The notes under the pieces: model-generated
Databases searched by the model: none
Seen by the model: only the letters and a program-made list of their open reading frames with translations
Told to the model about the DNA's origin: nothing
In this document: one piece after another, positions 33,938-44,580 of the stretch
Position numbering within the stretch: position 1 is the first letter of the stretch
Layout: each line of letters opens with the position of its first letter
Assembly (NCBI RefSeq): GCF_026967985.1
Contig: NZ_JAPVBJ010000008.1
Location: 124,001 to 188,000 of the forward strand
DNA from: Modestobacter sp. VKM Ac-2984
GTDB taxonomy: Bacteria; Actinomycetota; Actinomycetes; Mycobacteriales; Geodermatophilaceae
Direction: 5' to 3'
DNA length: 64,000 nucleotides
Made by a program: the position numbers and the translations under genes

Positions 33938-34855
33938 GTGCCTGTCGCGCTCCTCGTCACCGTCAGCCCCCGCCTGCCCGGACTGCTCGCCGCCGCCGGC
34001 TGGCGGGCGGTCACCACCGCCCCGGCCGTGCTGGCGCTGCCCGGCGCTGCCGCCACCGCCGCGGCGCTGCGGACGGAGGGGATCGCGGTGACCGACGTCC
34101 CCGACCCGGCCGCGGCGGCTGCGGCGGGCCCCGGCGCCGTCCTGCTGGCCATCCCCGAGGAGGTCGCCGGCTGGGAGGGCGTCCCGCGGGTCGCGGGCGC
34201 ACCGGAGCCGCCCGGCGCCCGGCTGCTGGACGTCGTGGGCGTGATGGACCGGCTGCGCTCGCCCGGTGGCTGCCCCTGGGACGCCGAGCAGACGCACGCC
34301 TCGCTCCGCGGCTACCTGCTGGAGGAGGCGCACGAGGCCTACGACGCGATCGTCGACGACGACCCGGTCGCGATGCGCGAGGAGCTGGGCGACGTGCTGC
34401 TCCAGGTCGCCTTCCACGCCCGGGTCGCCGCCGAGGCGGAGCCCGGCCGGCGCTTCGACGTCGACGACGTGGCCGGTGACCTGGTCGACAAGCTCGTCCG
34501 CCGGCACCCGCACGTCTTCTCCGACGCCGGTCCCCGGGACGTCGCCGCGGTCGAGCGCGGCTGGGACGAGATCAAGAAGACCGAGAAGCAGCGTCGCTCG
34601 CCGACCGAGGGGGTGTCGCGCTCGCAGCCGGCCAGCTCGTGGGGAGCCGCGCTGGCCGGGCGGGCCGCGCGGGCCGGGCTGCCCACCCCGCCGGCCGCCG
34701 AACTGGCCGCCGCGGATCCTGCCGAGCTCGGGGAGCAGCTGCTCGGGCTGGTCGTCGCGGCCCGGCAGCGCGGGTGGGACGCCGAGGACGCGCTGCGCGC
34801 CGCCGTCCGCCGCTACGCCGACGAGCTCGACGAGGCGGCCCACGCGCGCGGCTGA
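33938..34855 (+). CDS. mazG: Nucleoside triphosphate pyrophosphohydrolase
   Basis: MazG hydrolyses (d)NTPs to monophosphate and pyrophosphate, cleaning oxidised nucleotides and, in mycobacteria, protecting against oxidative stress. The 305-residue protein has a variable N-terminal ~90 residues. A MazG domain follows: LRSPGGCPWDAEQTHASL, YLLEEAHEAYDAI, REELGDVLLQV (EExxE and ExxD metal sites), and RRHPHVFSD with a KKTEK stretch. A degenerate second domain occupies the C-terminus. GTG 33938 has GGAG 9 nt upstream; the upstream GTG 33902 would overlap the lipoprotein gene. The spacing of 4 bp implies an operon with the SurA-like gene. Confidence 0.92.
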   Translation: MPVALLVTVSPRLPGLLAAAGWRAVTTAPAVLALPGAAATAAALRTEGIAVTDVPDPAAAAAAGPGAVLLAIPEEVAGWEGVPRVAGAPEPPGARLLDVVGVMDRLRSPGGCPWDAEQTHASLRGYLLEEAHEAYDAIVDDDPVAMREELGDVLLQVAFHARVAAEAEPGRRFDVDDVAGDLVDKLVRRHPHVFSDAGPRDVAAVERGWDEIKKTEKQRRSPTEGVSRSQPASSWGAALAGRAARAGLPTPPAAELAAADPAELGEQLLGLVVAARQRGWDAEDALRAAVRRYADELDEAAHARG

Positions 34856-34903
34856 CCTGCCCCGTCCGGGTCACCGGGCGACGCGGGTGCCGGGGCCGGC
34901 CCC

Positions 34904-34909
34904 TAGCGT
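34904..34909 (+). promoter_or_regulatory. Probable -10 box (TAGCGT) for the MscS-family gene
   Basis: TAGCGT lies 61 bp before the GTG start of the channel gene and is identical to the box before the drrA-like gene at 53914. Confidence 0.45.
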
Positions 34910-34970
34910 GGACGGCGACCGGCCGCGGAGGTGGCCGGCCGCTCGCCGACGACGAAGGAGCTCCCGCCGC

Positions 34971-36269
34971 GTGCCGCTGACCGCGTTCCCGACCACCCCG
35001 CCCCCGCTCGCCGCCGACAGCCTCGCCGCCGACGGCCTCTTCTCCGGCGTGCTGCCCCGGAGCACCTGGTTGCTGCTGGTGGTGGTCGCGGGGGCCGCGC
35101 TGGTGGCCTGGCTGGTCGCCGTCGCGATCGGGGCGCTGGTGCGCCGGCTCGCCGGGTCCTCGCCGGTGGCGGCCGACCTGTCCCGGCGGGGCCGCCGGCC
35201 GCTGCGGGTGCTCCTCGTGCTGCTCGCGGTCACGTTGGTGCTGGACGCCGCGCCCGGCGTGGGCGACTGGCGGGACGTCGTCGTCCGGGTCCTCGGGCTG
35301 GCGCTCATCGCCGTGGTGGCCTGGCTGATCGCGGTCACCGCGTTCGTCGTCGAGGACCTGGCGCTGGCCCGCTACGACGTCGACGTCGACGACAACCGGC
35401 ACGCCCGGCGGGTGCGCACCCAGGTCACGCTGATCCGCCGGCTGACCGTCGCGGTGATCGCGGTGCTGGCGATCGCGGGGATGCTGCTGACCTTCCCGGC
35501 GGCCCGTGCGGCCGGCACCAGCATCCTGGCCAGCGCCGGCGTGCTGTCGGTGGTGGCCGGGCTCGCCGCCCAGACCTCGCTGGCCAACGTGTTCGCCGGG
35601 ATGCAGCTGGCCTTCACCGACGCCATCCGGGTCGACGACGTGGTGGTGGTCGAGGACGAGTGGGGCCGGATCGAGGAGATCACGCTCACCTACGTCGTGG
35701 TGCACGTGTGGGACGACCGGCGGCTGGTGCTGCCCTCCACCCACTTCACGACGACGCCCTTCCAGAACTGGACCCGCAAGGAGTCCGCCGTGCTCGGGTC
35801 GGTCGAACTCGACGTCGACTGGACGGTGCCCCTGGAGGAGATGCGCGCCGAGCTCGACCGGCTGGTGCTGGGCAACGAGTTGTGGGACGAGCGGGTCGTG
35901 GTGCTCCAGGTGACCGACGCGGTCGGGGCCGTGGTGCGGGTCCGGGTGCTGGTCAGCGCCAAGGACGGCCCGACCCTGTTCGACCTGCGCTGCCACGTGC
36001 GGGAGGGACTGGTCGTGTGGCTGCAGCGCGAGCACCCCAGCGCGCTGCCGAAGGTGCGCAACGAGGGCGTCGCCGGCCCGGACACCGCGCCGACGCGGCC
36101 GCCGGCCGCGGTCGACGGCGGCACCCGGCCGGCCGGTGCGCAGTCCGGCCTGTTCACCGGGAGCCAGGAGGCCCGGGAGCGCTCCCGGGCCTTCACCGGC
36201 CCCAGCGAGGCCGAGCTGGCCGAGCGGGCCCGGATCGACGAGGAGTCCCACGAGCACCCGCTCGCCTGA
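34971..36269 (+). CDS. MscS-family mechanosensitive ion channel
   Basis: MscS-type channels open under membrane tension and release solutes during hypo-osmotic shock. The 432-residue protein has about four hydrophobic helices in the first 210 residues. The pore-lining helix region ILASAGVLSVVAGLAAQTSLANVFAGMQLAFTD leads into the beta domain (VVVVEDEWGRIEEITLTYVVV, with LPSTHFTTTPFQNWTR). The cytoplasmic tail after ~aa 365 is polar and Ala/Arg/Glu-rich. GTG 34971 follows AAGGAG by 10 nt. It is not normally part of the mazG-eno neighbourhood, so together with the next gene it looks like an insertion into that block. Confidence 0.88.
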   Translation: MPLTAFPTTPPPLAADSLAADGLFSGVLPRSTWLLLVVVAGAALVAWLVAVAIGALVRRLAGSSPVAADLSRRGRRPLRVLLVLLAVTLVLDAAPGVGDWRDVVVRVLGLALIAVVAWLIAVTAFVVEDLALARYDVDVDDNRHARRVRTQVTLIRRLTVAVIAVLAIAGMLLTFPAARAAGTSILASAGVLSVVAGLAAQTSLANVFAGMQLAFTDAIRVDDVVVVEDEWGRIEEITLTYVVVHVWDDRRLVLPSTHFTTTPFQNWTRKESAVLGSVELDVDWTVPLEEMRAELDRLVLGNELWDERVVVLQVTDAVGAVVRVRVLVSAKDGPTLFDLRCHVREGLVVWLQREHPSALPKVRNEGVAGPDTAPTRPPAAVDGGTRPAGAQSGLFTGSQEARERSRAFTGPSEAELAERARIDEESHEHPLA

Positions 36270-38627
<2,358 letters not shown>

Positions 38628-38640
38628 GCCAGCGCACGAC

Positions 38641-39204
38641 GTGAGCACCGCCCGCACCCGCCGCGCCCGGCCCGGTGGCACCCGCCGCCGGAGCTCGTCG
38701 CGGCCGGTGCGGGCCGGTGCCCGCGGCGCGGCCGACAACCGGCCGGGCCGCCGCACCACCCGGCGCCCGGCCCGGAGCACCGGACCCCGACGCGGCCCGC
38801 GGTTCACCGGCCGCGCCGTGCTGCTGGGTGCGCTGGTGCTGCTGCTGGCCCTGACCCTCGCCGGCCCGCTGCGCCAGTACGTGGCCGGGCAGCAGGAGCT
38901 GGCCGAGCTGGCCGCCGAGCAGCAGGCGCTCGACCAGCGCGCCGCCGACCTCCAGGCCCAGCTGGACCGCCAGGCCGACCCGGCCTACATCGCCCAGCAG
39001 GCCCGGGAGCGGCTGACCATGGTGCTGCCCGGCGAGCGGCTGGTCGTCGTCGGGGACGCCGGCGATCCCGGGGACACCGCGCAGCCCCCGGCCGGCAGCA
39101 CGGCACGGAACGCGCCCGTGCCCTGGTACGAGGGGCTGCTCGGCTCGCTCGCCGCAGCCGACGGCGACCCCCCGGCGACCGATCCGGGCCCTCCCGCAGA
39201 CTAG
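38641..39204 (+). CDS. Septum formation initiator protein, FtsB/DivIC family
   Basis: FtsB/DivIC proteins form a membrane complex with FtsL and FtsQ/DivIB that activates septal wall synthesis. The 187-residue protein has a long basic cytoplasmic N-terminus (~aa 1-55, Arg/Pro-rich), one membrane helix (~aa 58-78), and a coiled-coil of Glu/Gln/Ala heptads (~aa 84-115). The conserved DPAYIAQQARERLTMVLPGE follows, then a polar tail. GTG 38641 lies 13 bp after eno. The neighbourhood strongly supports the call. Confidence 0.88.
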   Translation: MSTARTRRARPGGTRRRSSSRPVRAGARGAADNRPGRRTTRRPARSTGPRRGPRFTGRAVLLGALVLLLALTLAGPLRQYVAGQQELAELAAEQQALDQRAADLQAQLDRQADPAYIAQQARERLTMVLPGERLVVVGDAGDPGDTAQPPAGSTARNAPVPWYEGLLGSLAAADGDPPATDPGPPAD

Positions 39205-39208
39205 GGAC

Positions 39209-39757
39209 GTGCACAGTCCCGACCCTGCGCCGGTCTCGCCGCCGGTCACCGCCGCCGAGCGCGCCGTCATCGCCCGTCAGCTCGGACGGCCGCCACGCGC
39301 CCTCGTCGGCGTCGCGCACCGCTGTCCCTGCGGCCAGCCCGACGTCGTCGAGACCGCGCCCCGGCTGGAGGACGGCACCCCGTTCCCCACGCTGTACTAC
39401 CTGACCTGCCCGCGGGCCACCGCCGCCGCCAGCCGGCTGGAGTCGGCCGGGAGGATGCGGGACTGGCAGGCGGAACTGGCCACCGACCTGGAGCTGGCGG
39501 CGGGCTACCGCGCGGCGCACGAGTCGTTCCTCGCCACCCGCGACTCCCGCGACGTGCTGCCCACCCGGGCCAGCGCCGGGGGGATGCCCGACCGGGTCAA
39601 GTGCCTGCACGCCCTGGCCGGTCACGCCCTGGCCGCCGGGCCCGGGGTGAACCCGATCGGTGACCGGGCGGTCGCGGAGATGGGGGAGTGGTGGGCGGCC
39701 GGTCCGTGCGCCCAGCCCTCACCCGAGGACCCGGCCGACGTCCGGGACCAGGCGTGA
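39209..39757 (+). CDS. DUF501 family protein
   Basis: The 182-residue protein belongs to DUF501, a family of unknown function found between divIC and ppx in most actinobacteria. It shows RQLGRPPRALVGVAHRCPCG, PFPTLYYLTCPRA, and the C-terminal PDRVKCLHALAGHALA with GVNPIGD. Conserved Cys and His residues (RCPCG, TCPR, KCLH) could bind metal; that is inference. It starts at GTG 39209, 4 bp after the DivIC stop, and overlaps ppx by 4 bp. Confidence 0.88.
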   Translation: MHSPDPAPVSPPVTAAERAVIARQLGRPPRALVGVAHRCPCGQPDVVETAPRLEDGTPFPTLYYLTCPRATAAASRLESAGRMRDWQAELATDLELAAGYRAAHESFLATRDSRDVLPTRASAGGMPDRVKCLHALAGHALAAGPGVNPIGDRAVAEMGEWWAAGPCAQPSPEDPADVRDQA

Positions 39758-40704
39758 CCCGGGTCGCCGCGATCGACTGCGGCACCAACTCGATCCGCCT
39801 GCTGGTCGCCGACGTGCCCGTCGAGGGCCCGCACACCGACCTGCTCCGGCGGATGGAGGTCGTCCGGCTGGGTCAGGGAGTCGACGCGACCGGCCGGCTG
39901 GCGCCCGAGGCGATCGAGCGCACCCGCCTGGTGCTCGCCGAGTACGCCGCCCAGGCCCGGGAGCTGGGCGCCGACCGGGTGCGGATGGTGGCCACCAGCG
40001 CCAGCCGGGACGCCGCCAACCGCGAGGACTTCGAGGCGATGGTGACCGCCACCCTGGGCCAGCTGCCCGACGTGGTCACCGGCACGGAGGAGGCCGAGCT
40101 CTCCTTCCTCGGGGCCACCGCCTCGCTGGCCGCCGCCGCGCAGGCCCACGGCTCGGCGGCCCCGCGGCCGCCGTACCTGGTCGTCGACATCGGCGGCGGT
40201 TCGACGGAGTTCGTGCTCGGGGACGCCGGCGGGGTGCGGTCCGCCCGGTCGGTGGACGTCGGCTGTGTCCGGCTGACCGAGCGGCACCTGCGCAGCGACC
40301 CACCGCCCCCCGACGAGGTGCAGGCCGCCGAGGCCGACGTGCGCGCAGCCCTGGAACTGGTCGCCGCCGCGGTGCCGGTCGGCGAGGCCGCGACCCTGGT
40401 CGGGCTGGCCGGCTCGGTGACCACGGTCGCGGCCCTGGCGCTCGGCCTGCCCGCCTACGACCCGGTCGCCATCCACGGGTCACGGATCCCGGTGGGCGCC
40501 GTCCGCTCGGTCGCCGCCGGCCTGCTGACCGCCACCCGGGCCCGGCGGGCCGCCTCGCCGGTCATGCACCCGGGCCGGGTCGACGTGATCGGCGCCGGCG
40601 CACTGGTGCTGCGGGTGGTCATGGACGCGTTCGACCTCGACGAGGTCGTCGTCAGCGAGCACGACATCCTCGACGGCATCGCCCTCCGCCTCGCGCGGCC
40701 CTGA
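39754..40704 (+). CDS. ppx: Exopolyphosphatase / guanosine pentaphosphate phosphohydrolase (Ppx/GppA)
   Basis: Ppx/GppA enzymes remove terminal phosphates from polyphosphate or from pppGpp. The 316-residue protein is the short actinobacterial two-domain form: AAIDCGTNSIRLLVADV (phosphate 1 loop), VATSASRDAANRE, VTGTEEAELSF, and VVDIGGGSTEFVLGD (phosphate 2 loop), then GLAGSVTTVAAL. The C-terminal HD-like domain of E. coli Ppx is absent. It starts at GTG 39754, coupled to DUF501. The stop lies within a hairpin. Confidence 0.92.
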   Translation: MTRVAAIDCGTNSIRLLVADVPVEGPHTDLLRRMEVVRLGQGVDATGRLAPEAIERTRLVLAEYAAQARELGADRVRMVATSASRDAANREDFEAMVTATLGQLPDVVTGTEEAELSFLGATASLAAAAQAHGSAAPRPPYLVVDIGGGSTEFVLGDAGGVRSARSVDVGCVRLTERHLRSDPPPPDEVQAAEADVRAALELVAAAVPVGEAATLVGLAGSVTTVAALALGLPAYDPVAIHGSRIPVGAVRSVAAGLLTATRARRAASPVMHPGRVDVIGAGALVLRVVMDAFDLDEVVVSEHDILDGIALRLARP

Positions 40705-40726
40705 CGCCGCCTGCGGCGTCAGGGCC
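40697..40726 (+). terminator. Terminator hairpin overlapping the ppx stop codon
   Basis: GGCCCTGACGCCG (40697-40709) pairs perfectly with 40714-40726 around a 4-nt loop. The ppx TGA (40702-40704) is inside the 5' arm, so ribosomes finishing ppx could interfere with folding. Confidence 0.75.
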
Positions 40727-40733
40727 GTACGGC

Positions 40734-40821
40734 GGCCCCCCTGCAGGGTCCCGCCGCGAGCTTGCGAGCGGTGGGCAGCGGCCCCCTCCAGGGCACCGCC
40801 CTGAGCTTGCGAAGGGTGGGG
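40734..40821. repeat. Two tandem copies of a ~42-bp intergenic repeat
   Basis: Copies at 40734-40775 and 40780-40821 share GGCCCCCT.CAGGG, GCTTGCGA and GGTGGG blocks. The GAGCTTGCGAG core is partly palindromic. From memory, similar GCTTGCGAG-containing repeats are abundant between genes in Geodermatophilaceae genomes; function unknown. Confidence 0.65.
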
Positions 40822-40843
40822 AGGAGGGGGTCCTCCTGCTTCT

Positions 40844-41149
40844 TCAGGCGGCGCTGTCGGCGTTGACGCCCGGCGGCAGGCTGCCGGTGATCTTCTCGTA
40901 GACGGTGGCGGCACCGGCGGCGGCGACCAGCCGGCCGGCGGCGTACAGCGCGCCGGAGACCGCGGCCCAGGCCAGCGCGTCGGGCCAACTGACGCCGGGT
41001 GCGGTCGGGTTCTTCGGCGGCGGGTAGCCGCGCACCTTCTCCCACGTCGTGTCGGCGAGCTTCTTGACCACGATCCCGGCCGGGATGGCCATCGCAGGGC
41101 CGAGCAGCTTGTACAGCAACGGGGTCTTCACCTTCTGCTTCTTCGCCAC
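40844..41149 (-). CDS. DUF4235 small membrane protein
   Basis: The 101-residue protein shows KLLGPAMAIPAGIVVKKLADTTWEKV and PDALAWAAVSGALYAAGRLVA, the DUF4235 pattern of two hydrophobic segments separated by a Pro-rich polar loop. The function of the family is unknown. It starts at GTG 41149 and converges on the repeat and hairpin after ppx. An AGGAGG/CCTCCT inverted repeat just after its stop (about 40820-40836) may end its transcript. Confidence 0.8.
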   Translation of the reverse strand: MAKKQKVKTPLLYKLLGPAMAIPAGIVVKKLADTTWEKVRGYPPPKNPTAPGVSWPDALAWAAVSGALYAAGRLVAAAGAATVYEKITGSLPPGVNADSAA

Positions 41150-41211
41150 CCCCCGATCATGCCGTGGGGGCGGTCGGCGCGCGCTTCGCAGTCGCGTGCT
41201 GTGCTGTCCGG

Positions 41212-41976
41212 GTGGCACGCGACGCCGACGGCTACCCCGTCACCCGCAGCCCGGCCGGGGTCGTCCGCGCCGCCGCCGGCAGCCGTGAGCTGGCGGTGCT
41301 GGACGAACGCATCTCCGGCTGCCGGGCCTGCCCGCGGCTGGTGACCTGGCGCGAGGAGGTGGCCCGGGTCAAGCGGGCCTCCTTCCGGGCGGAGGAGTAC
41401 TGGGGGCGCCCGGTCCCGGGGCTGGGGCCCGCCGACGCGCGGATCGGGGTGGTCGGCCTGGCCCCGGCCGCACACGGCGGGAACCGCACTGGCCGGGTGT
41501 TCACCGGTGACCGCAGCGGCGACTGGATCTTCGCCGCGCTGTGGCGGGCGGGGCTGGCCAACCAGCCGACGTCGGTGGCCAGGGACGACGGGCTGGAGCT
41601 CACCGACGTCCGGGTGTGCGCTGCGGTGCGGTGCGCGCCGCCGGCCAACGCCCCCACCCCGGAGGAGCGGGACACCTGTTCCCCCTGGCTGGCCCGGGAG
41701 CTGGCGCTGCTGCCCCGGCTGCGGGTGGTCGTGGTGCTCGGCGGGTTCGGGTGGACCGCGCTGTGGCCGGTGCTGGCCGGCGCCGGGGTGCCGCTGCCGC
41801 GGCCGCGGCCGGCGTTCGGGCACGGCGTGGAGGTGTCGCTGGCCGGCCCGAGCGGCCCGCTGACCCTGCTCGGTAGCTACCACGTCAGCCAGCAGAACAC
41901 CTTCACCGGCAGGCTCACCGAGCCGATGCTGGACGCGGTGCTCAGCCGCGCGAAGGAGCTGGCCGCCGCAGACTGA
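41212..41976 (+). CDS. Type 5 uracil-DNA glycosylase (UdgB)
   Basis: UdgB removes uracil, hypoxanthine and related lesions from DNA. The 254-residue protein has CRACPRLV near the N-terminus and further Cys residues (VCAAVRCAPP, RDTCSPW) expected to hold a [4Fe-4S] cluster. The family motif GLAPAAHGGNRTGRVFTGDRSGD contains motif I, and GSYHVSQQNTFTGRLT contains motif III with the His-Ser-Gln-Asn signature. GTG 41212 gives the expected N-terminus; an upstream GTG at 41164 would run into the divergent DUF4235 start region. It stands alone, 63 bp after DUF4235's start on the other strand. Confidence 0.9.
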   Translation: MARDADGYPVTRSPAGVVRAAAGSRELAVLDERISGCRACPRLVTWREEVARVKRASFRAEEYWGRPVPGLGPADARIGVVGLAPAAHGGNRTGRVFTGDRSGDWIFAALWRAGLANQPTSVARDDGLELTDVRVCAAVRCAPPANAPTPEERDTCSPWLARELALLPRLRVVVVLGGFGWTALWPVLAGAGVPLPRPRPAFGHGVEVSLAGPSGPLTLLGSYHVSQQNTFTGRLTEPMLDAVLSRAKELAAAD

Positions 41977-42013
41977 CGCAGCCGCCAGGGGTTTGCCGGG
42001 GCCCCGGCGGGCC

Positions 42014-42019
42014 TACGGT
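42014..42019 (+). promoter_or_regulatory. -10 box (TACGGT) for probable leaderless NDH-2 transcript
   Basis: TACGGT ends 6 nt before ATG 42026, with TTGCCG at 41993-41998 as a possible -35 (15-bp spacing). No separate ribosome binding site with normal spacing could be used by a longer leader. Confidence 0.65.
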
Positions 42020-42025
42020 GAGGTC

Positions 42026-43441
42026 ATGGCCCAGCGACCGGTGATCCTGATCGTGGGCGGCGGCTACGTCGGCCTCTACACCGCCCTGCGGTTGCAGAAG
42101 AAGCTCCGCCGCGGTCGGGTGGAGATCATCGTGGTCGACCCCCAGCCGCACATGACCTACCAGCCCTTCCTGCCCGAGGCGGCGGCCGGCTCCGTGGAGC
42201 CCAGGCACGTCGTCGTCCCGCTGCGGCGCACGCTGGAGCAGTGCCGGGTGATCACCGGTGCGGTGGCCGGGCTCAGCCACGCCGACCGGACCGCGACGGT
42301 GACACCGGCCGAGGGCGACTCCTTCGAGCTGCGCTACGACGTGCTGGTGATGGCCGCCGGCTCGGTCGCCCGCACCCTGCCCATCCCCGGTCTCGCCGAG
42401 CACGGCATCGGCTTCAAGAACGTCGGCGAGGCCATCTACCTGCGCAACCACGTGCTGGCCCGGTTGGACGCCGCGAGCTCCACCGACGACCCGCAGGTGC
42501 GCCGGCGGGCGCTCACCTTCACCTTCGTCGGCGGGGGCTACGCCGGGATCGAGGCGTTCGCCGAGCTGGAGGACATGGCCCGCTACGCGCTCGAGCGCTA
42601 CTACCCCCGGCTCTCCCCGGCGGACATGCGCTGGGTCCTGGTCGAGGCGACCGGCCGGATCCTGCCTGAGGTCGACGCCGACATGGGTGCCTGGACCGTG
42701 CAGCAGCTGCAGGCACGGGGGATGGAGGTCAAGCTCAACACGACGCTGGACTCCGTCTCCGACGACGGCGTCGTCCGCACCGGCGACGGCGACGAGTTCG
42801 CCAGCGACACCCTGGTGTGGACGGCGGGCACCAAGCCGCACCCGATGCTCGCCCAGACCGACCTCCCCCTGGACGAGCGCGGCCGGGTGCGCTGCCGGGC
42901 CACGCTGCAGGTCGAGGGCCCGGACGGCGCGGTGCTGGCCGGCGCGTGGGCGGCCGGTGACCTGGCCGCCGTCCCGGACCTGACCAAGGACGAGCCCGGC
43001 GCCACCACCGCCCCGAACGCCCAGCACGCGGTGCGCCAGGCCAAGCGGCTGGCCGACAACATCGTGGCCGTGCTGAACGGTGAACAGCCGGTGGAGTACC
43101 GGCACGCCTACGCCGGGTCGGTGGCCAGCCTCGGGCTGCACAAGGGGGTGGCCCAGGTCTACGGGGTCAAGCTCAAGGGCCGGCCGGCCTGGCTGATGCA
43201 CCGGGCGTACCACGTCAGCCGGGTGCCCACCCTCAACCGCAAGGTCCGGGTGGTCGCCGACTGGGCGCTGGCCTCGGTGTTCCGCCGCGAGGTGATCGCG
43301 CTCGGGCAGCTGCAGAACCCGCGGCGGGAGTTCGTCGCCGCGGCCACCGGCGGCCAGGCCCCGTCGATCCCGCCGCCGAGCCATGCCCCAGGGGACCAGA
43401 GCGAGGCGGACCTGGACCAGTCGGGCCCCCGGGCCAGCTAG
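42026..43441 (+). CDS. Type II NADH dehydrogenase (NDH-2-like, NAD(P)/FAD-dependent oxidoreductase)
   Basis: NDH-2 passes electrons from NADH to quinone at the inner membrane face without pumping protons. The 471-residue protein has the FAD-binding IVGGGYVGLYTALRL at the N-terminus, YDVLVMAAGS, the NADH-binding FVGGGYAGIEAFAEL (~aa 170-184), and TLVWTAGTKPHPM. A GAWAAGDLAAVPD motif (FAD) and a C-terminal region with amphipathic membrane-binding helices follow. The Pro/Ser-rich last 30 residues are unusual but polar. It is followed by a tRNA gene. Confidence 0.9.
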   Translation: MAQRPVILIVGGGYVGLYTALRLQKKLRRGRVEIIVVDPQPHMTYQPFLPEAAAGSVEPRHVVVPLRRTLEQCRVITGAVAGLSHADRTATVTPAEGDSFELRYDVLVMAAGSVARTLPIPGLAEHGIGFKNVGEAIYLRNHVLARLDAASSTDDPQVRRRALTFTFVGGGYAGIEAFAELEDMARYALERYYPRLSPADMRWVLVEATGRILPEVDADMGAWTVQQLQARGMEVKLNTTLDSVSDDGVVRTGDGDEFASDTLVWTAGTKPHPMLAQTDLPLDERGRVRCRATLQVEGPDGAVLAGAWAAGDLAAVPDLTKDEPGATTAPNAQHAVRQAKRLADNIVAVLNGEQPVEYRHAYAGSVASLGLHKGVAQVYGVKLKGRPAWLMHRAYHVSRVPTLNRKVRVVADWALASVFRREVIALGQLQNPRREFVAAATGGQAPSIPPPSHAPGDQSEADLDQSGPRAS

Positions 43442-43477
43442 GGTCCCGGGCGGGCCTGCGGGCCCCTTGGCGCGATC

Positions 43478-43551
43478 GCCCCCGTAGCCCAATCGGCAGA
43501 GGCAGACCCCTTAAAAGGGTTCCGGTGTCGGTTCGAACCCGACCGGGGGCA
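43478..43551 (+). tRNA. tRNA with UAA anticodon on a class I body (nominal Leu, identity uncertain)
   Basis: A full cloverleaf folds: acceptor GCCCCCG/CGGGGGC, a short D stem (GCC/GGC), anticodon stem GACCC/GGGTT, loop CTTAAAA giving anticodon TAA, a 5-nt variable loop (CCGGT), T arm GTCGG-TTCGAAC-CCGAC, and discriminator A. CCA is not encoded. UAA would read UUA (Leu), but bacterial tRNA-Leu normally has a long variable arm, which is missing. The GCCCCCGTAGC acceptor/D start resembles actinobacterial tRNA-Lys. Amino acid identity therefore cannot be assigned with confidence. Confidence 0.8.
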
Positions 43552-43670
43552 CCCGTCCGGGTGGTCCGGGGCCAACGGGAACTACCGGCACTGACCTGGC
43601 GTTACACCAGACAGCGTGGGGCGGACGAACTGAGCCCCACGGCCCGACCAGTCACCTCGAGGAGATGACG

Positions 43671-44483
43671 ATGCCCAGCAGCAACCCGGCCTTCCGGGGC
43701 CTCCCGGCAGCCGGCAACGGCCCGTCCGCCGGCTGGGGCTCCGCCCCGCAGCAGACGTACGGCGGGGCACCCACCCAGCACGACCCGTACGCCGCACCGT
43801 CGCCGTACGCCGCCACCGACCGCGCCTACATGACGATGGACGACGTCGTCACCAAGACCGGCCTCAGCTTCCTCGTGACGGTGCTCTCCGCGGCCGTGAC
43901 CTGGGCCGTGCTGCCGGACAGCCTCGCGCTGGGCCTGACGCTCCCGGCCGTCCTGGTCGCCCTCGTCCTCGGCCTGGTGATCGCGTTCAAGCAGGTCGCC
44001 AACCCGGTCGCGACGCTGACGTACGGCGCTCTCTACGGCGTCGCGCTCGGCGCGATCAGCGAGACGTTCAACGACCAGTACAGCGGCATCGTCTCGCAGG
44101 CGCTCATCGGCACCTTCGGTGTCTTCGCCGGCATGCTGGTGGTCTACAAGACCGGCGCCATCCGGGTCACCCCGAAGCTCACCCGGTGGATCGTGGGCGC
44201 GCTCTTCGGCGTCCTGGCGCTCGTGATCGTCAACCTGGTCGCCAGCTTCTTCATCCCGGGCGGCCTGGGCCTGCGCGACGGTGGCCCGCTGGCCATCATC
44301 TTCAGCATCGTCGTCATCGGCGTCGCGGCGTTCACGCTGCTGCTGGACTTCGACATGGCCGACGAGGCGATCCGCCGCGGCGTCGAGCCGAAGTTCGCCT
44401 GGTACATCGCCTTCGGCCTGCTCGTCACGGTCATCTGGCTGTACATCGAGATCCTGCGGCTGCTCAGCTACTTCCGCGAGTGA
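43671..44483 (+). CDS. Bax inhibitor-1/YccA family membrane protein
   Basis: The 270-residue protein has a ~55-residue Pro/Ala/Tyr-rich cytoplasmic N-terminus, then seven membrane helices of the Bax1-I family. Characteristic segments are ANPVATLTYGALYGVALGAIS, TFGVFAGMLVVYKTG and LLLDFDMADEAIRRG, with the acidic residues implicated in pH-dependent calcium leak in BsYetJ. Its role in actinobacteria is unknown. ATG 43671 is preferred over ATG 43665 because GGAG (43661-43664) is 6 nt upstream. Confidence 0.9.
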   Translation: MPSSNPAFRGLPAAGNGPSAGWGSAPQQTYGGAPTQHDPYAAPSPYAATDRAYMTMDDVVTKTGLSFLVTVLSAAVTWAVLPDSLALGLTLPAVLVALVLGLVIAFKQVANPVATLTYGALYGVALGAISETFNDQYSGIVSQALIGTFGVFAGMLVVYKTGAIRVTPKLTRWIVGALFGVLALVIVNLVASFFIPGGLGLRDGGPLAIIFSIVVIGVAAFTLLLDFDMADEAIRRGVEPKFAWYIAFGLLVTVIWLYIEILRLLSYFRE

Positions 44484-44516
44484 TCGCAGGGCCCCGTCCC
44501 GGGGCCTGACACACCA

Positions 44517-44560
44517 ACGACCGTGGCCCGGTCCCCGCGAGGGGGCCGGGCCACGGTCGT
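44517..44560. terminator. 20-bp hairpin between convergent genes
   Basis: Arms 44517-44536 and 44541-44560 form a 20-bp stem with a single G-T wobble around the loop GCGA, 33 bp after the Bax1-like stop. Placed between convergent units it may serve both. Confidence 0.75.
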
Positions 44561-44580
44561 TCGTGCGGGTCCTGCTGCGT

